A stretch of DNA of 64,000 bases from Phaeosaccion multiseriatum (GCA_965112735.1 OZ218963.1:1364001-1428000); one strand, 5' to 3'; positions 1 to 13,293 are shown, counted from the first letter of the stretch. Numbers and translations are program-made. The notes: generated by a model from the letters alone, not told the origin.

Positions 1-65
1 GAGGAGGAGGCCATATCTGCCATTGGCATGGAATCTCTGTCCGCCCTCCCCTTGCATCATCATCA

Positions 66-178
66 CCAGGCTGCCCCTGCTTACATCACATTCATACCTT
101 CACTAGGCTGCCCCTGCTTACATCACACTCATACCTTCACCAGGCTGCCCCTGCTTACATCACATTCATACCTACCTC
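66..178. repeat. 37-bp tandem repeat, 3 copies, in UPF1 intron
   Basis: Three copies of a unit beginning AGGCTGCCCCTGCTTACATC, with a few substitutions. They lie in the intron before the first visible UPF1 exon; bases 1-282 show no other coding signal. Confidence 0.85.
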
Positions 179-282
179 CTCTCGACTGCCACTCCTGCGC
201 TTGTCCTCCCCCCCCTGGGCCATTCCCCACCCATACCATCGTCATTGGTGTTGTGCTGTTGTTGTGATGTTGTGCTCTGCAG

Positions 283-1553
283 GTGGACTTCCCCTGGCCC
301 GTTCCCTCCAAGCCCATGTTCTTCCACATCACAAATGGCGTGGAGGAGATCTCCAGTAGCGGCACTTCCTACCTCAACCGCACAGAAGCAAGGTTCGTCC
401 GCCTCATTGTGCATGTATGCATAACCGCTTCTTCGACCCCAATGGCTTCCCCTCGCGCTTCGTTTGTTTTGCCATACACACACATACATACACACATACA
501 CACACACACGCCACGCATCCATCATTTCGGACTCCCCCCTCATGACCACATCCTTTCCATCTCTCCCAATACCCAACGAGGCGTAGTGCGAGGCGTTGTG
601 CGCAGAGAGAGAGATCAATGTGCGCCTCACACCCACCCACCTCTCTCTCTCGGCCTTCTCTCTCTGCCCACCCCTCGTCGTTTTACCCACCCCGTTTCCT
701 CCCATCCAATCGCGCAGCAACGTGGAGAAGGCGGTGACCCACTTTTTGAAGAATGGCGTTACACCGGAGCAGATCGGCGTCATCACCCCTTACGAAGGGC
801 AGCGCTCCTACATTGTGTCCTACATGCAGCGCTCCGGCTCTCTACGCTCCCAGCTATACGCGGACATTGAAGTCGCTTCTGTGGACAGCTTCCAGGGCCG
901 AGAGAAGGACTTTATCATCCTCACGTGTGTGCGCTCCAACGAACACCAGGGCATTGGATTTCTCTCGGACCCGCGCCGCCTGAATGTGGCCCTCACGCGG
1001 GCAAAGTACGGCACCATCCTGGTTGGAAACCCTCGTATTTTGGCCAAGAACCCTTTGTGGAATGCCCTCATCAACTACTACAAGGAGAATGACGGGCTGG
1101 TGGAGGGCCCTCTCAACAATATGACTTCTTCGATGATGTCCTTCCCGAAGCCTCGGGGCCGGCCTGACGACCGCAGGCTGTACTTTACAGCTCTCGCTCA
1201 GGGCAACATAGACCCCAGAGCGGCGGGGGCGGGAGGACCGGGGGGGGGGATACCTTCAGGTGAGAGCGGGGGGTGGGGCAGGAGAGTACCCACCAGACAG
1301 CAAGCCGCTGCTGTTGCTGTCGGATTGAGTATGATTGTTGCTGATCTTGGGGGGGGGGGGGTGATTGTGCTTTTCGATTGTTGGGTACTCTCGCTGATAC
1401 GTCACGCCGCTGATTGACCTCATTGCTTGTCAAGACCCCCACTCCGACTGCTGCTGACAGACACACGATTCATTGTCCCCATGGCTCCCGGCTTTCTTTT
1501 TGGACGCACACAACACTCACTCACGCACACGCACACACACTCACACTCGCACG

Positions 1554-1593
<40 letters not shown>

Positions 1594-2304
1594 ATTGATT
1601 CTCCAGGCAAGATGCCGAACGGGCACCCTCAGCGCCGTTACGAGCCGATGGACAGTCGCTTCGACCCCCGCTACGACGGACTGCAAGCGGGGCCTCCGGG
1701 CCCGGGCATGTACGGCATTGGAGGCGGAGACCCTCAGGTATGTATGTACGTGTGTTCTTGTGTCTTCTCGATTAGAGTGCTCGCACCTGGCCTTACATAG
1801 CCTTACATACAACACAGATTCTTTGACGGGGTGTGTGTGGTGGGGGAGGGGGGGGAGGGGGGCAGTATGAAGACGGGTTTTCCCCATGCTTTTGTTTGCT
1901 TCCGTCTGTGTGTGTCGTTCTCAAATGAACCGCCATGTAGGTACGTACTACTAGTACTACTACATGTGTCTTACTCCCTTCCTTCTCCTCTTTTTTTCCG
2001 TCCTTCCCTCCCTCTCTTTTTTGCTCCGCTTGCGAACCCGAACCCGAACCGATTCAAACCGAACCAAAAGGCATTCGACACCATGTCCCAGGACAGCCGC
2101 GCTTCCGCCTTCTCTGGCGGCGCTTTCAGCCAAGCCACCACCACCTTCAGCACCCAAGGCCCCCTCAGCCAAGCAGGCAGCGTGTCCGGTAGAGGAGCAC
2201 GGTCCGACATGGGCTTTGGTGACGCCCGCAGTCAAGCTTCGTATGCCTACCACAACGACGACACCTCCTCCGTGGGTGGGAGGAGTGAGCGGAGCCGGTG
2301 GTGA
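283..2304 (+). CDS. UPF1: UPF1 (RENT1) RNA helicase, C-terminal part, 5' end outside window
   Basis: ATP-dependent superfamily 1 RNA helicase of nonsense-mediated mRNA decay, acting in the cytoplasm on terminating ribosomes with UPF2/UPF3. Exons read as 283-392, 718-1259, 1607-1737 and about 2071-2304 (TGA), all with GT-AG borders and matching phase. The protein shows the RecA2 half: [36 protein letters not shown], then helicase motif [15 protein letters not shown], and the family-typical LVEGPLNN. The last two exons encode a Gly/Pro- and Ser-rich tail with four SQ and one TQ dipeptides, as in the SQ-rich UPF1 C-terminus that is phosphorylated in animals. RecA1 and the CH domain must lie upstream of base 1. 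The last acceptor (after AACCAAAAG) has a poor pyrimidine tract, so that border is the least certain. Confidence 0.95.
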
Positions 2305-3651
2305 CGAGGGAGGGGGAGCGGTGAAGCATGTCGGACTCATGAGTTCGAATTGGTGTGCGGCCGGGACGGGTCGGCTGACTGGCTGACTGACTGACTGACT
2401 GACGGATGCATGGCAGCAGGGAAGCGGAACCCATCACGACTACGACGAACGAGGCCTACGACTCGACAGGGCTGCGCATTTCTGGTTTGTGGTGTGGTGC
2501 CGCTGTTGCTGCCTAAGGGCCTCAGCTCCGCCATCGCACTTTCACTTTCCCTGTCCTTGATCGTCAAGTCGACCCCGCTCATGGCAAAGAGAAGAGAATG
2601 ATGCAAAGGCGTCGCAAGCATCTTTGATGTCTTTGATGGAGTGCTTTGGCCAGGTGTCGCTGATGCTGCTACTGCTGAAGCCCCTCCTGTGCGGCTTCAG
2701 ACCACTCATCATCGATCATGGGATCTGCTTCGTTGTCGAGAGTTTGTGGATTTTGAAGGGATGGTTGAGACAAGAAAAGGCTGTGGAGGTGGACGCTGGG
2801 AAGGAAAGAACGTCGGTTTGGTCTGTCCTGAGAGCCGGCCGTGCTGTTGCCGTTGCCAGGGGTGCCAATAGGAACCGCATCGAGGGTGAGAGTGTCTCCG
2901 GAGAACGAAGTGCCCCGTGTTACTACTCGCGCTGCACTGCGTCGTTGCGGACTTTCTTTTGAGCCTTCTACTGTTGGACTCGAGACAACGAAGAGAGAGA
3001 GAGAGCGAGAGAGAAGAGAAAAGAGAGGGGGAGAGGGAACGAAGGCGCTGAAAGAGCGACCCAAAAGAGAGAGAGTGTGTGTATCTCTGACAGGAGAAGG
3101 GGACAGGAGAGGATGATGACAAGGTTAGGGTGAACTGCGAAGAGGAGCATTCTTGGGTGAGGCGGCGGGATGGATTGCACTGACGCGACAGGCGGAGTGG
3201 GGGAGGGGGGGAGGGGAGAAGGAGCAAGAGGGCGAAGGAGAGGGGGGGTTGGCAACTCCCTCAAAAGGTCACAGTCAGTGCGTGTGCGTGTGCGTGTGCG
3301 CTAACGAGACGTGCAAGTCTTGTGTAAGGGAGAGGCGGAGTAGTCGATTCCGAACCACCGGGGCAGCGGCAGGAAGGTACGAAAGGCAAACTCACTTGTC
3401 TAGTGTTTCGAAGGGCTTCGGTGGGCTAATGCAGAACGACGGGAGGATGTGTGCGGTCTGTCGACCGTGAAGGAGCGGGCACAAGACAGTTTCTGCGTTG
3501 TTTTAACACTCTACCCATACTTACCCCACTTACTGTGGCCAAGTTTAAGTCCCCGCCACATGCGCTGACACATGCTCGAGAGGCGCAACAAGCTTCTGGC
3601 AAACGTTTTGAGAGCCAAAAACAACCCCACAATACTAGTAAACTAATGATT

Positions 3652-3736
3652 CCTGACGCACTATCGCCCACATTCTCGATAGCGGATAGCGTGCCAGCTG
3701 GCGCCGGCGATAGCGGATAGCCGATAGTGCGTCAGG
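3652..3736. repeat. 85-bp foldback with perfect 15-bp inverted ends
   Basis: The arms CCTGACGCACTATCG (3652-3666) and its exact reverse complement (3722-3736) flank a core with CGATAGCGGATAG twice and the palindrome GCCAGCTGGC followed by GGCGCC. It looks like a tiny non-autonomous foldback element or a cruciform-forming site. It contains no coding capacity. Similar GGCTGGCG/GATAGC words recur near 46780-46920 and 51040-51090. Confidence 0.7.
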
Positions 3737-3784
3737 GGTTGATGGGGTGCCTCGTCCGGAATCACTTGGGAAGCGAACAAGAAG

Positions 3785-4010
3785 AGTCCTGCTCGCTGTT
3801 TCGACCTCGAACAGCCGAGACGGTGTCAAGCACCGACTGACGCACTGGGCAAGCAGGCATTTAGGGGTGTGGAGTCGCGGTCAAGGATACACCTTCCTGG
3901 CACTCTTTTCTTGTGTCCAAGAGCTGCCTGACCGCCCCAAGACCGCAAAGGGGCCAGGGGCCAAGGAGGAGAGGAAGCGCCCACTGCCGCGATGAACTTG
4001 CTGCCCATCG
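3785..4010 (-). pseudogene. Degenerate duplicate of the 3' end of the GAF-domain gene
   Basis: Read on the minus strand, this segment closely resembles 50040-50265 on the plus strand: the last about 40 codons of the GAF gene (GSKSIAAVDASSPP becomes GSKFIAAVGASSPP) plus its stop region and 3' flank, including the shared words ACACCCCTAAATGCCTGC and GGTGTCAAGCACCGACTG in opposite orientation. Small indels disrupt the frame around the PLRAVRQLL segment. Only the 3' end is present, with no GAF domain, so this is a relic rather than a gene. It sits 46 kb away in inverted orientation. A 5'-truncated retrocopy is one explanation, but the copied part is a single exon, so intron loss cannot be tested. 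Confidence 0.75.
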
Positions 4011-4393
4011 TCTCCCTCACACGAAGGTGCTCCCAATTCATGTGCTGACGTAACGAAAGCTCTACATGCCTTGTTACTCTTGGGCCGGGAAATTATTTGG
4101 CGTTTCAGCCCTGATACTTACGTAATCTTCGTATCTTTTATTTGTGCCTCCTCGTAAAAAAATTTCCTCACTCACACACTCACTCTCCCTCCCTCACTCG
4201 CTCGCCAGGGCCCGGTATTGCACGCATCGTGCCGAGGCACATCAATCACCCTACGATATCGATAGGACAACTTTTTTGGCAGAAAGAAACCTCTGCCACG
4301 CTCCGATCACCCTTCCCGTTTAAAGCGATTGTAAGTAAGGGTAAGTACGTCTTCATTACAACCCCTTTGTCTAGTCCGCGCTTTTAAGTGAAG

Positions 4394-5071
4394 TTAAGTC
4401 ACCGAGAGAAAACCCCGCGCGATGGCCAGTCTCCGCTCTATATCTGCAAGCAATGCAGCCGGGCCCTCCCGCCCCGACGGACCCATCGCAGCACTTGGTG
4501 ATACAGCGGCAGCAGCAGCAGCAGCAGCAGCAGTTGGTGATACAGCCCGAAGGGGGTCATCGGATTGCGCGTGCACGACAGCCAACATGTCCACCTTGCT
4601 CATGCCCATGAGAGCGTTGAGGTGGCGGAGGAGGGGGTGGGCAGGTAGGTCCAGGGCGTGAAACACGTTGAGCAAGTAGGATGAATCCGCGTGGAGGCGG
4701 GCGGCCCCCATCTTGCTGAAGCGCGGCACCCGCAAAGCACTGGCCAGCAGCAGACCCACCGTACCCGTCCCCACCGCCTCCAACCAGGCGTTACAAAAAG
4801 CCGCAGCGGCGGTGTCTCGCGCGTCCACCCCGCCCTCCTCCTCCTCCCCCTCGACCCCCTCGTTATTGTCGTTCTCGTCCTCCTCCTCCTCCTCCTCCTC
4901 CTCGCCGCCTCCCCCCCCGGCGCGCAGTCTGGCAGTACCGATGCCCGTCCCCTCCGCGAGTGCCCTGAGAGCAGGACCGTCCGCGTCTGTGAGTGATAGA
5001 GCGGATCCCAAATGACTTCTCCACACCGCCCCTCCCAGCGACGCTGCTGCTTGAATGAGAGCACGACAGGT

Positions 5072-5102
<31 letters not shown>

Positions 5103-5121
5103 TAGGTAGGCAGGCAGGCAG

Positions 5122-5169
<48 letters not shown>

Positions 5170-5185
5170 CAAGCAGGCAGGCAAG

Positions 5186-5217
<32 letters not shown>

Positions 5218-5658
5218 TAAGCAGCACATGGAGACGGACGGAGACACATGGGGTATGGCGGGACAAGGGGGGGGCAGGGGCTGCGAGTGGAGAGGGGTGC
5301 AGGCAAAAGGGGAAACTGAAACGAAAACTAGAAGAGGAAGGAGAGAGGATCTTCGTCGGGAATCGCAGAAGCATGTGTCGATGTCGATATCGATGTCGAC
5401 AGTCCATTCATCCTCCTGAAACTGTAAACTGGCTCATCGTGACCCGGCCCCGCCCCCCCAGCCTCCCACGCACACGACCGGACAGACTGCTGCACAGACT
5501 GCTGCCCTTCTCCACCCAGCCACCTTGCCCACCCCCACCTCCCTCTCACACGAGCGCACCTGACGTCCCATCGATGATCCGAGCAGCGTGGTCCACGGCG
5601 TCCGAAGCCGCAAAGGGCTCGAGCTGCTGCAGCAGGGACAACAGGTGCTCACCGACCT

Positions 5659-5693
<35 letters not shown>

Positions 5694-7158
5694 CATAACA
5701 TAATATGGTATGACTGTGTTAGCGTAGGTTTGTGTGGTGTAGAAAGCGGCGATGGCGAGGGCGACAGAGCGCACAGCTATAGACCATTCTAGATTCCCAT
5801 CCATACTGCTGCCGCTTGGGGGGGTAGCCATTTCAGCGCAAAGGAAGAAGGGGAAGCAAAGCAAAACAGGCCCCATTCTCTCTCCAATCTCACCTCCTCC
5901 ACCAAACGAAGGCCCCTCCCTCCCCCTTTGCCTCCTCCTTCATACCTGGGTCATGTACTCCTGAGGCAGCACGTCAGAGCTACCGTAGTCTTGATAGGCA
6001 GGCCTCTCCTCCTCCTCCCCCTCCTCCTCCCCCCAGCACGAGAGAGACGGCACCTGCAGAAGAGTGCGACGCACGAGGCCGAAGCACAGGTCGAATACAG
6101 TGTGGCGTGCCTCAGAGGCGAGGGCGGTCACTTCCCTCCCTGACCAGTCACGAGGGAGGGAGGGAGGGAGGGAGGGACGGACGGACGGACGGAGGAAGTG
6201 TGAGCGCGAGCTGAAGTCCGGTAGGGGCATGTGGGGTATGCTGACACGTATGGAGGAGGAGAGGGTGTGTGTAGGGGGGGGGGGGCGTCTTGGGTTTGGT
6301 CAGAACAGAACACTGCAAACGCCACAGACTGATTTGGGAGGCGCGGCAGTGAAAAGCAGAGTGGACACGTTTGGGGGGGGGCGGAGACCCAAGAGAGCCT
6401 CTAGGCAAGTTTTCTCCAGAGCAGATGACTGACACCGCCCCTGGTAGCCTGTGGGGCGGGCACCCGTCTGTCTACACACGCAGCACCCACGCACGCACCC
6501 ACCCACAAAGAGACACCCACGCACCCACCCACGCACCCACCCACGCACCCACCCACGCACCCACCCACGCATGAACGTACGCACCCAAGAACCCACACAC
6601 GCACACACAAAGAGACACCGACGCACATACGCACCCACGCACCCACGCACACGCACCCACGCACACGCACCCACACACGCACCCGCACCGACCTGTGGCG
6701 CTGAGCACGTCTCCCATAAGGACGGAGTCACTGAGGGTCGTAAGGGTGCTGCGAAGATCTGTCCGGCCAGGGCGGTCCTCTTCCAGTCTAAGGAAAATGA
6801 TAGAGGAGGGAGGGAGGGAGGCAGGGGGGGAGGGGGGGAGAGGGGAGCAAGGCCACGCACATGAAGGGTCTCGTACGGTCAGCAGTTTGGAGCTTTGCCC
6901 TTCCCTCCCCCATAAAACGCATGCTCACACGCACGCACGCACGCACGCACACACATACACACACGCTCTTTCTAGGGTTGTGGGTACTTGGAGGGGCCTT
7001 CCGTCGGTGTTGAGAAGGGAGGTGAGTGGGAAGGGAATGGGAAGGTGAGTGGGAAGTGAGTGGGAGAAGGGGGGGGGGCATAACGTGTATGTTGTGATGC
7101 TCGGCACGGACTGACGGTGAGAGTGGGGGTGAGGGTGAGGGTGAAGGTGAAGGTGAAG

Positions 7159-7191
<33 letters not shown>

Positions 7192-7251
7192 ATGGTGTGA
7201 GGGTGAGAGTGGGGGTGGGGGTGAGTGTGAGGGTGAGGGTGAAGGTGAGGA

Positions 7252-7299
<48 letters not shown>

Positions 7300-9169
7300 C
7301 GAGGGTGAGGATGAGGGGGAGGATGAGGGTGAGGGTAAGGGTGAGGGGGTGAAGGTGAAGGTGAGTGTGAGTATGAGGGTGAGGGTGCAGGTGAAGGTGA
7401 GTGTGAGGGTGAGGGTTGGGGTGAGTGTGAGTTACCTCAGTACGGCGAGCGCGTTCCGAAGGCGAGTGACAACGACGCTGTCAGGCGTGGCGGAGGGCGG
7501 CGACAAAGCAAGCTCCAAGGCTCTTGGAGGGGGCTCGAACAGGGGGAGTCGGGTCTGTCCGAGTGTGCTGGCGACGGCCTGAATGACCAACACGAAAAGG
7601 AAGCAACGGACAACAAGCCCAGAGAGAGAGAGAGAGAGAGCAGGACAACAGACGAGGCAAGGCAGGGGGAGAGGGACGGGGTTCGGGGTCGAAGAGGGTC
7701 GGAGGAGTGATTATTGTGTACACACGCCCACAAGCTTAAGTATGAGAGACATAATAGACGTAAGATAAGATAGGATAAGAAAAGAAGATAAGACATCAGA
7801 TAGGATGCGTTGCTGTGGCCGTGCGGTGAGGAATGAGAAGAGGGCAGCAATGTGTACACATCTGCATCACGAGGAATGAATGCACGTGAGTGCATGTAAT
7901 GTACCGCGCGGAATGAAATACACACCGCACCCCACGGAATGAAATGCACACCGCACCGCACCGCACGGAATGAACTCTCTACCCCACTCCCCGCCGTCCT
8001 TTACCTTCTCTAGGTCGTCAAAGTCACTGACACACCACCCCGCCAGCTTGAGCAACTGCAGCGCCCCTTGCAAGAACTGCCAATCGAAGTTGTGGCCATG
8101 ACCGTGGCCATGCCCATGGCTGTGGCCGTGTGCGTGTGGCTGCCCCTGGCCTTGGCCCTCTTCCTCCCCCTGACTGCGCCCCCCCCCGTCCCTTCCTCCG
8201 AAGATGGCTTCGTCCAGATCATCCGCCAAGTCCACACCGCCCTGACGCTCCTCACCCCCAGTCACTCCACTCCTCCCCGGTGCTGAGGGAGGCACACCAC
8301 CAGCTACAGCACCGATAACACCAGCGGCGGTGGCAGTGGCGGCGGAGGGCGGGTCCACAGAGCTGTTCATAGAGCCGTCCAATGAGCTGCACGAGGCTTG
8401 ACTGTCTCCGATGCCAGCCAAGTACCGCGTGCCTGTTTTGTATTGTAAAGCATGAGCAGCAGAAATGGGCGTGTACCGGACATCAGTAACAGTAGAGTAG
8501 AGCAAGTGTGAGTAAGAGTAGAGCAAGTGTGAGTAAGAGTAGAGCAAGTGTGAGTAAGAGTAGAGCAAGTGTGAGTAAGAGTAGAGCAAGTGTCAGTACA
8601 CACATACACACACACCTCTGCACGCCGCGAGAAGGCTCTGCACGTATGTGCCCATGACGTCACCAAGTACTCGAATCAGAGCACGGCCCTGAGGAGAGGG
8701 GGAGGAGGAGGAGGATTGAGGGAGGGGGGCAGGAGAGGAGTGGAAGTGGAGTAGAAGGGACGCAGGAGAGGCCCGGGTATATCCCGGTCTCTCCCTCTCT
8801 CTCTCTCTCTGTCCCGGTCCATCTCTCTCTGTCTCTGTCTGTCTCTCTCAAGTCTCTCTGTCTCTCCCTCCCTCTCTCTCTCCTTACCTGATACCCTGCG
8901 GTGAGCTCGATGCACCTCTCCAACGCCTCTCTCGCTGCATCAAAGGCCCCTCCCGAAGCTTGCACCTCCATGATTTGCTCGAGGCGGGGCAGGAAGGCCG
9001 AGTGAGGGTCAGTGGGAGGAGTACTATTGGGTCCTCCGGGGAGGGTAGGAGGGGTTTGAAGCGTCTGCAGAGGTGTTGCCAGCTGGAGGAGCAGAAGGAG
9101 CCGCAGCACAGGAGGAGCGGCAGCAGCAGCAGTAGCAACAAAAACAACAACAAGAACAACAGCAACAGC

Positions 9170-9224
<55 letters not shown>

Positions 9225-9772
9225 GCAGCAGCAGCAGCAGCAGCAGCAAGATTAGGCGGAGAATGGAGCTTTCCGCGAACGAGTGAACGGACGAAAGAGT
9301 GAGTGAAACAGATGGAACAGTGAAACAGACGAAAGAGTGAGTGAGTGAAACAGAAGAAAGATTGAGTGAAACAGACGAAAGTATGTAAATGAAATGAATT
9401 GGACGGACCTGCTTCTTGAGATAGGCTCTCTCTCGCTCGAAGTACGCATCTTGCAAGAATTGGAAGGGGGATGTAACCGTCAGTAGCACCGCCAGACGAG
9501 TCGAAGCGTCTGCGCCGCGAACCTGGCGCGTGTGAGGGGGGCAGGGTGAGAGGTAGCGACGGAGGGTGAGAGGGTGAGAGGGTGAGAGAGTGAGAGGGTG
9601 AGAGGGTGAGAGGGTGAGAGGGTGAGAGGGTGAGAGGGTGAGAGGGTGAGAGGGTGAGAGGGTGAGAGGAGGTCTCTCCATCTCTCCTCTCTTTTGCTCT
9701 CTCTCTCTCTTTTGCGCTCTCTCTCCCTCTCTCTCTCCCTCTCTTGCTCTCTCTCTCTCCCTTTTTTCCTTA

Positions 9773-9811
<39 letters not shown>

Positions 9812-11478
9812 CACCTGCTCAAGCACGAGCCCCATGAAGGCAAGTGTGGAGGTGAGGAGGGACACCGCCTCGGGCCATGAAACCGATGTAACCGACTCGC
9901 CACTCTCCAGGCGCTGCTGAAACGTCTGCAGCAGGGGCTGGAAGGTCTGAAGTAGCACCTGGCACAGCAGCTATGGAAGCAGGGTAGGAGATAAGGTAGA
10001 CACGAGTGGACAGAGGATAGGAGAGAGAGAGGGAGAGAGAGAGGGAGAGATAGAGAGAGGGACAGAGGTTGGGTGAGAGGAGGAGAAGAGGAGAGAGGAT
10101 AGAGAAGAAGGGGGGGATAAGATAGAGAAAGATGGGAGAGAGAAATGAGCGACAAAATACACATCATCCTGGTGTCCGTCCAGTCCCGACGTAGTGTACC
10201 ATATGTCAATGGGAAGGGAGTGGGAGGGGAGGAGACGGGACGGGAGAGGAGGGGACAGGCCGGGAGGGGAGGGGACGGGCGGGGCGTACTTACTTCAGGG
10301 GCCTGCTGCTCTCCGAAGATCTCCGCCGCCCTCCTTCGCTCCTCGAGTACCATGCTCTCCACCTTCATACACAGCACACGCACAGCACCGCACACATTAG
10401 AGAGACAGGAGAGTGGAGACAGGAGAGTGGAAAGTGGAGAGAGGAAAGTGGAAGAGGAGACAGGAAAGTGGAAGAGGAGAGACGAGAGAGAGATGAGAGT
10501 GGGGAGGCAGTAGAGTAGAGGGGAGGGAGGGGGAAAACAAACGAGTCGGGTGGATCGCCGAATCGCACCACAGCACCAGAACCTTCGCACGTCCTACGTC
10601 CCTCCCAAGCACTCCATTTCCTCCTCACGTGTGCCTTGCGTAACGCCCTCCCTCAGCACCCTGCCCCTCTGCCACTCTGCCACCACCATCCTCCCCCCCA
10701 CATCCCCCCCAACATGACACATGTATTCCTCTTGCTTCTTCCTTGCTCCCCTCCCTCCCTCCCTCCCTCCTTCCTTTCTTCCTTCCTTCCTTCCTTCCCA
10801 TTTCCCTCCCTCCTTCCTTCTCTTCTTCCTTCCTTCCTTGCTTCCTTCCTTCTTACACTTACATGCTCGAAAAAGTTGTGCAGCCACTCCTTAAAGCCGG
10901 CGTTGTGGGGGTTCGAATCCGAGCGCGGCGTGTACGCAAACCACAGCTTGTGCACCGCTGCAGGGCGGGCCCGAGTGTACTCCTCTTGCAACGCTCCAAG
11001 CTTGCCAAGCTTCTTGTACAGCACGACAAAGTCGGCGATGGAGGACACACGCTCCTTGGAAAGCGCTTCGAGGAGTTTGGGTTTGAGGAGGGCTTCGAGT
11101 TGGGATTGCAGGGAGAGAAGGGTCGCGGAACGCTCGTCCGCCTCGGGCATGTCCTGCGGCGGTAGAGCAGGAGACAGAACACGGGGTCTCAGAAGGGAAC
11201 GGAACAAGGATTGAACGGAATAAAGACAAAACGAGAACACCACCAACAACAACAACGACTACAATAACAGCAGCAGCAGCTGCAGCAACAACAGAAGGAC
11301 CACCAACACTTAGAAGCAACAGCTTAGATACCCAACAGCATAGCTTGGATACCGAGGGGAAGGATCCAAGCAACAAGACAACAACACGTCAAGAGAGGGC
11401 CCTCTTAGAGGTTTCCGAGCATAGACTTCTTACGCAACAGCAAATGCCCAAATTGCTCAACGAGCGTACACTCGGTCA

Positions 11479-11531
<53 letters not shown>

Positions 11532-11616
11532 GAGAGAGACAGACAGACAGAGAGAGAAGAGACAGACAGACAGACAGACGGACAGACAGAGAGAGAGACA
11601 GACAGACAGAGAGAGA

Positions 11617-11694
<78 letters not shown>

Positions 11695-11895
11695 GGACAA
11701 ACAAACTTCGAGCAGACAGACAGACGATAGTTTCGAGCTGCTGGATGCTACCGAGAGAGACAGACAGAGAGAGAGACAGACAGAAGAGACAGACAGAGAG
11801 AGACGACAGAGAGAGAGAAGAGACAGACAGAGAGATACAGACACAGAGAGAGAAGAGACAGAGAGAGACAGACAGAAGAGACAGACAGACAGAGA

Positions 11896-11942
<47 letters not shown>

Positions 11943-12058
11943 CAGATAGAGAGAGACAGACAGACAGAAGAGACACAGAGAGAGAGAGAGAGAAGAGACA
12001 GACAGAGAGAAGAGACAGACAGAGAGAGAAGAGACAGAGACAGACAGAGAGAGAGAAG

Positions 12059-12089
<31 letters not shown>

Positions 12090-13256
12090 GAAGAGACAGA
12101 CAGAGAGAGAGAGAGACAGAGAGAGAGACAGAGAGAGAGACAGAGGGAGAGAGAGAGAGGGAGAGAGAGAGACAGAGAGAGAGAGAAGAGACAGACAGAG
12201 AGAGAGAAGAGACAGACCGAGAGAGAGAGAAGAGACAGACAGAGAGAGACACGCCTTTACCCATGTGAAGCTCCGCTTGTTCACGGACTTGGAGAGAGAG
12301 AGCACCTGGAGAGCAAGCGGTGCCGCCCCCCTCTGTGCTGTGCAAGTCGCTGCTCGCGTTGCCGCATGGACGCACGGTGGTTGTGTTTGGACGTGATCAC
12401 CGACCCACTGACCCACTGACTTATTAGCCCATTGACTTAAGGACCCAACCACTCACCTTGAGTACGTCCATACTGTGCCTCATGGCCTCCAAATGCTCCG
12501 CCACACCTGCATGGGGGGATGGCAGGGGATGGCAGGGGATGGTGGTGGATGGCAGTGGATGGCCGACCACACAGCAGCAGTACAAGGGGGTAAATAGAGC
12601 CAATTAAGAGACATACCTTACACTGTCTGCGAGGTGCGCAACAGTCTAAAGCAGCGTTGGTGTGTAATAACATATCAAAAGGTGCCCCCCTTCCCTCCCC
12701 CGTGGGCCTTTCCGTCCCCTCGGTCCAATGTCAAATTTCTCCCTCCTCTTGCCGCCGTCTCCAGCCTTGTTTGCCTTCCCTTTCCCTTCTTTGCCTTCCC
12801 TATCCTTTGTTTGCTGCCCCAGTGGCCTAACCTGTGAGGTCGTCAGCGGCGAACTGGTGCTGTACTTCTCGTACGAGTTTGGACCAGCTGGCCGCTTCGG
12901 ACAGTGTGGACATGCAATGCTTCATATTGAGCTGCCACGGGGAGAGGGAGGGATGGAGGGAGGGAGGGAGGGAGGGGGAAGGAAGGAGGGAGGGAGAGGG
13001 AGAGGGAGGAAGGGAGGGAGGGGAAGGGAAGGAGGGAGGGAGGGAGGGAGAAGGAAATAGAGAGGATAGACACAGAGGGAGAGAGGGAGAGAGGAATGAG
13101 GGGCAAGACGAAGAGGGCGCGATAGCGAGAGCAACAGAGAGCATGCGGGTGAGAGGGAGGGAGAGGGAAGAGAGTGTGTATACGTGTGTGAGTATGTGTG
13201 TGGGAGAGAAAATGATGGAGCGAGAGACGTCTGACAATTCACGTCCACGAACAATC

Positions 13257-13293
<37 letters not shown>

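Larger units (their letters stand above)
2305..4393. other. Intergenic spacer between convergent UPF1 and COG7
   Basis: Two kilobases without a supported gene. It should hold the 3' UTRs of UPF1 (left) and COG7 (right). It contains a short GACT tetranucleotide run near 2385-2403, a GA-rich stretch near 2990-3080, the 85-bp foldback at 3652-3736, and a degenerate copy of the GAF gene's 3' end. Short frames here lack family features. Confidence 0.7.

Noticed and set aside
5060-5225. Regular GCAG repeats considered as a CRISPR array
   Set aside because: No spacers of constant length and a eukaryotic context; plain tetranucleotide microsatellite.
10890-10930. GTTCGAATCCGAG resembling a tRNA B box
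   Set aside because: It is inside a well-supported COG7 exon (SDSNPHN on the minus strand) and no cloverleaf can be drawn.
11345-12452. Long frames made of Arg-Gln-Thr-Asp or Cys-Leu-Ser-Val repeats
   Set aside because: Translation of the GACA/GAGA microsatellite in a COG7 intron; no flanking coding sequence joins them.
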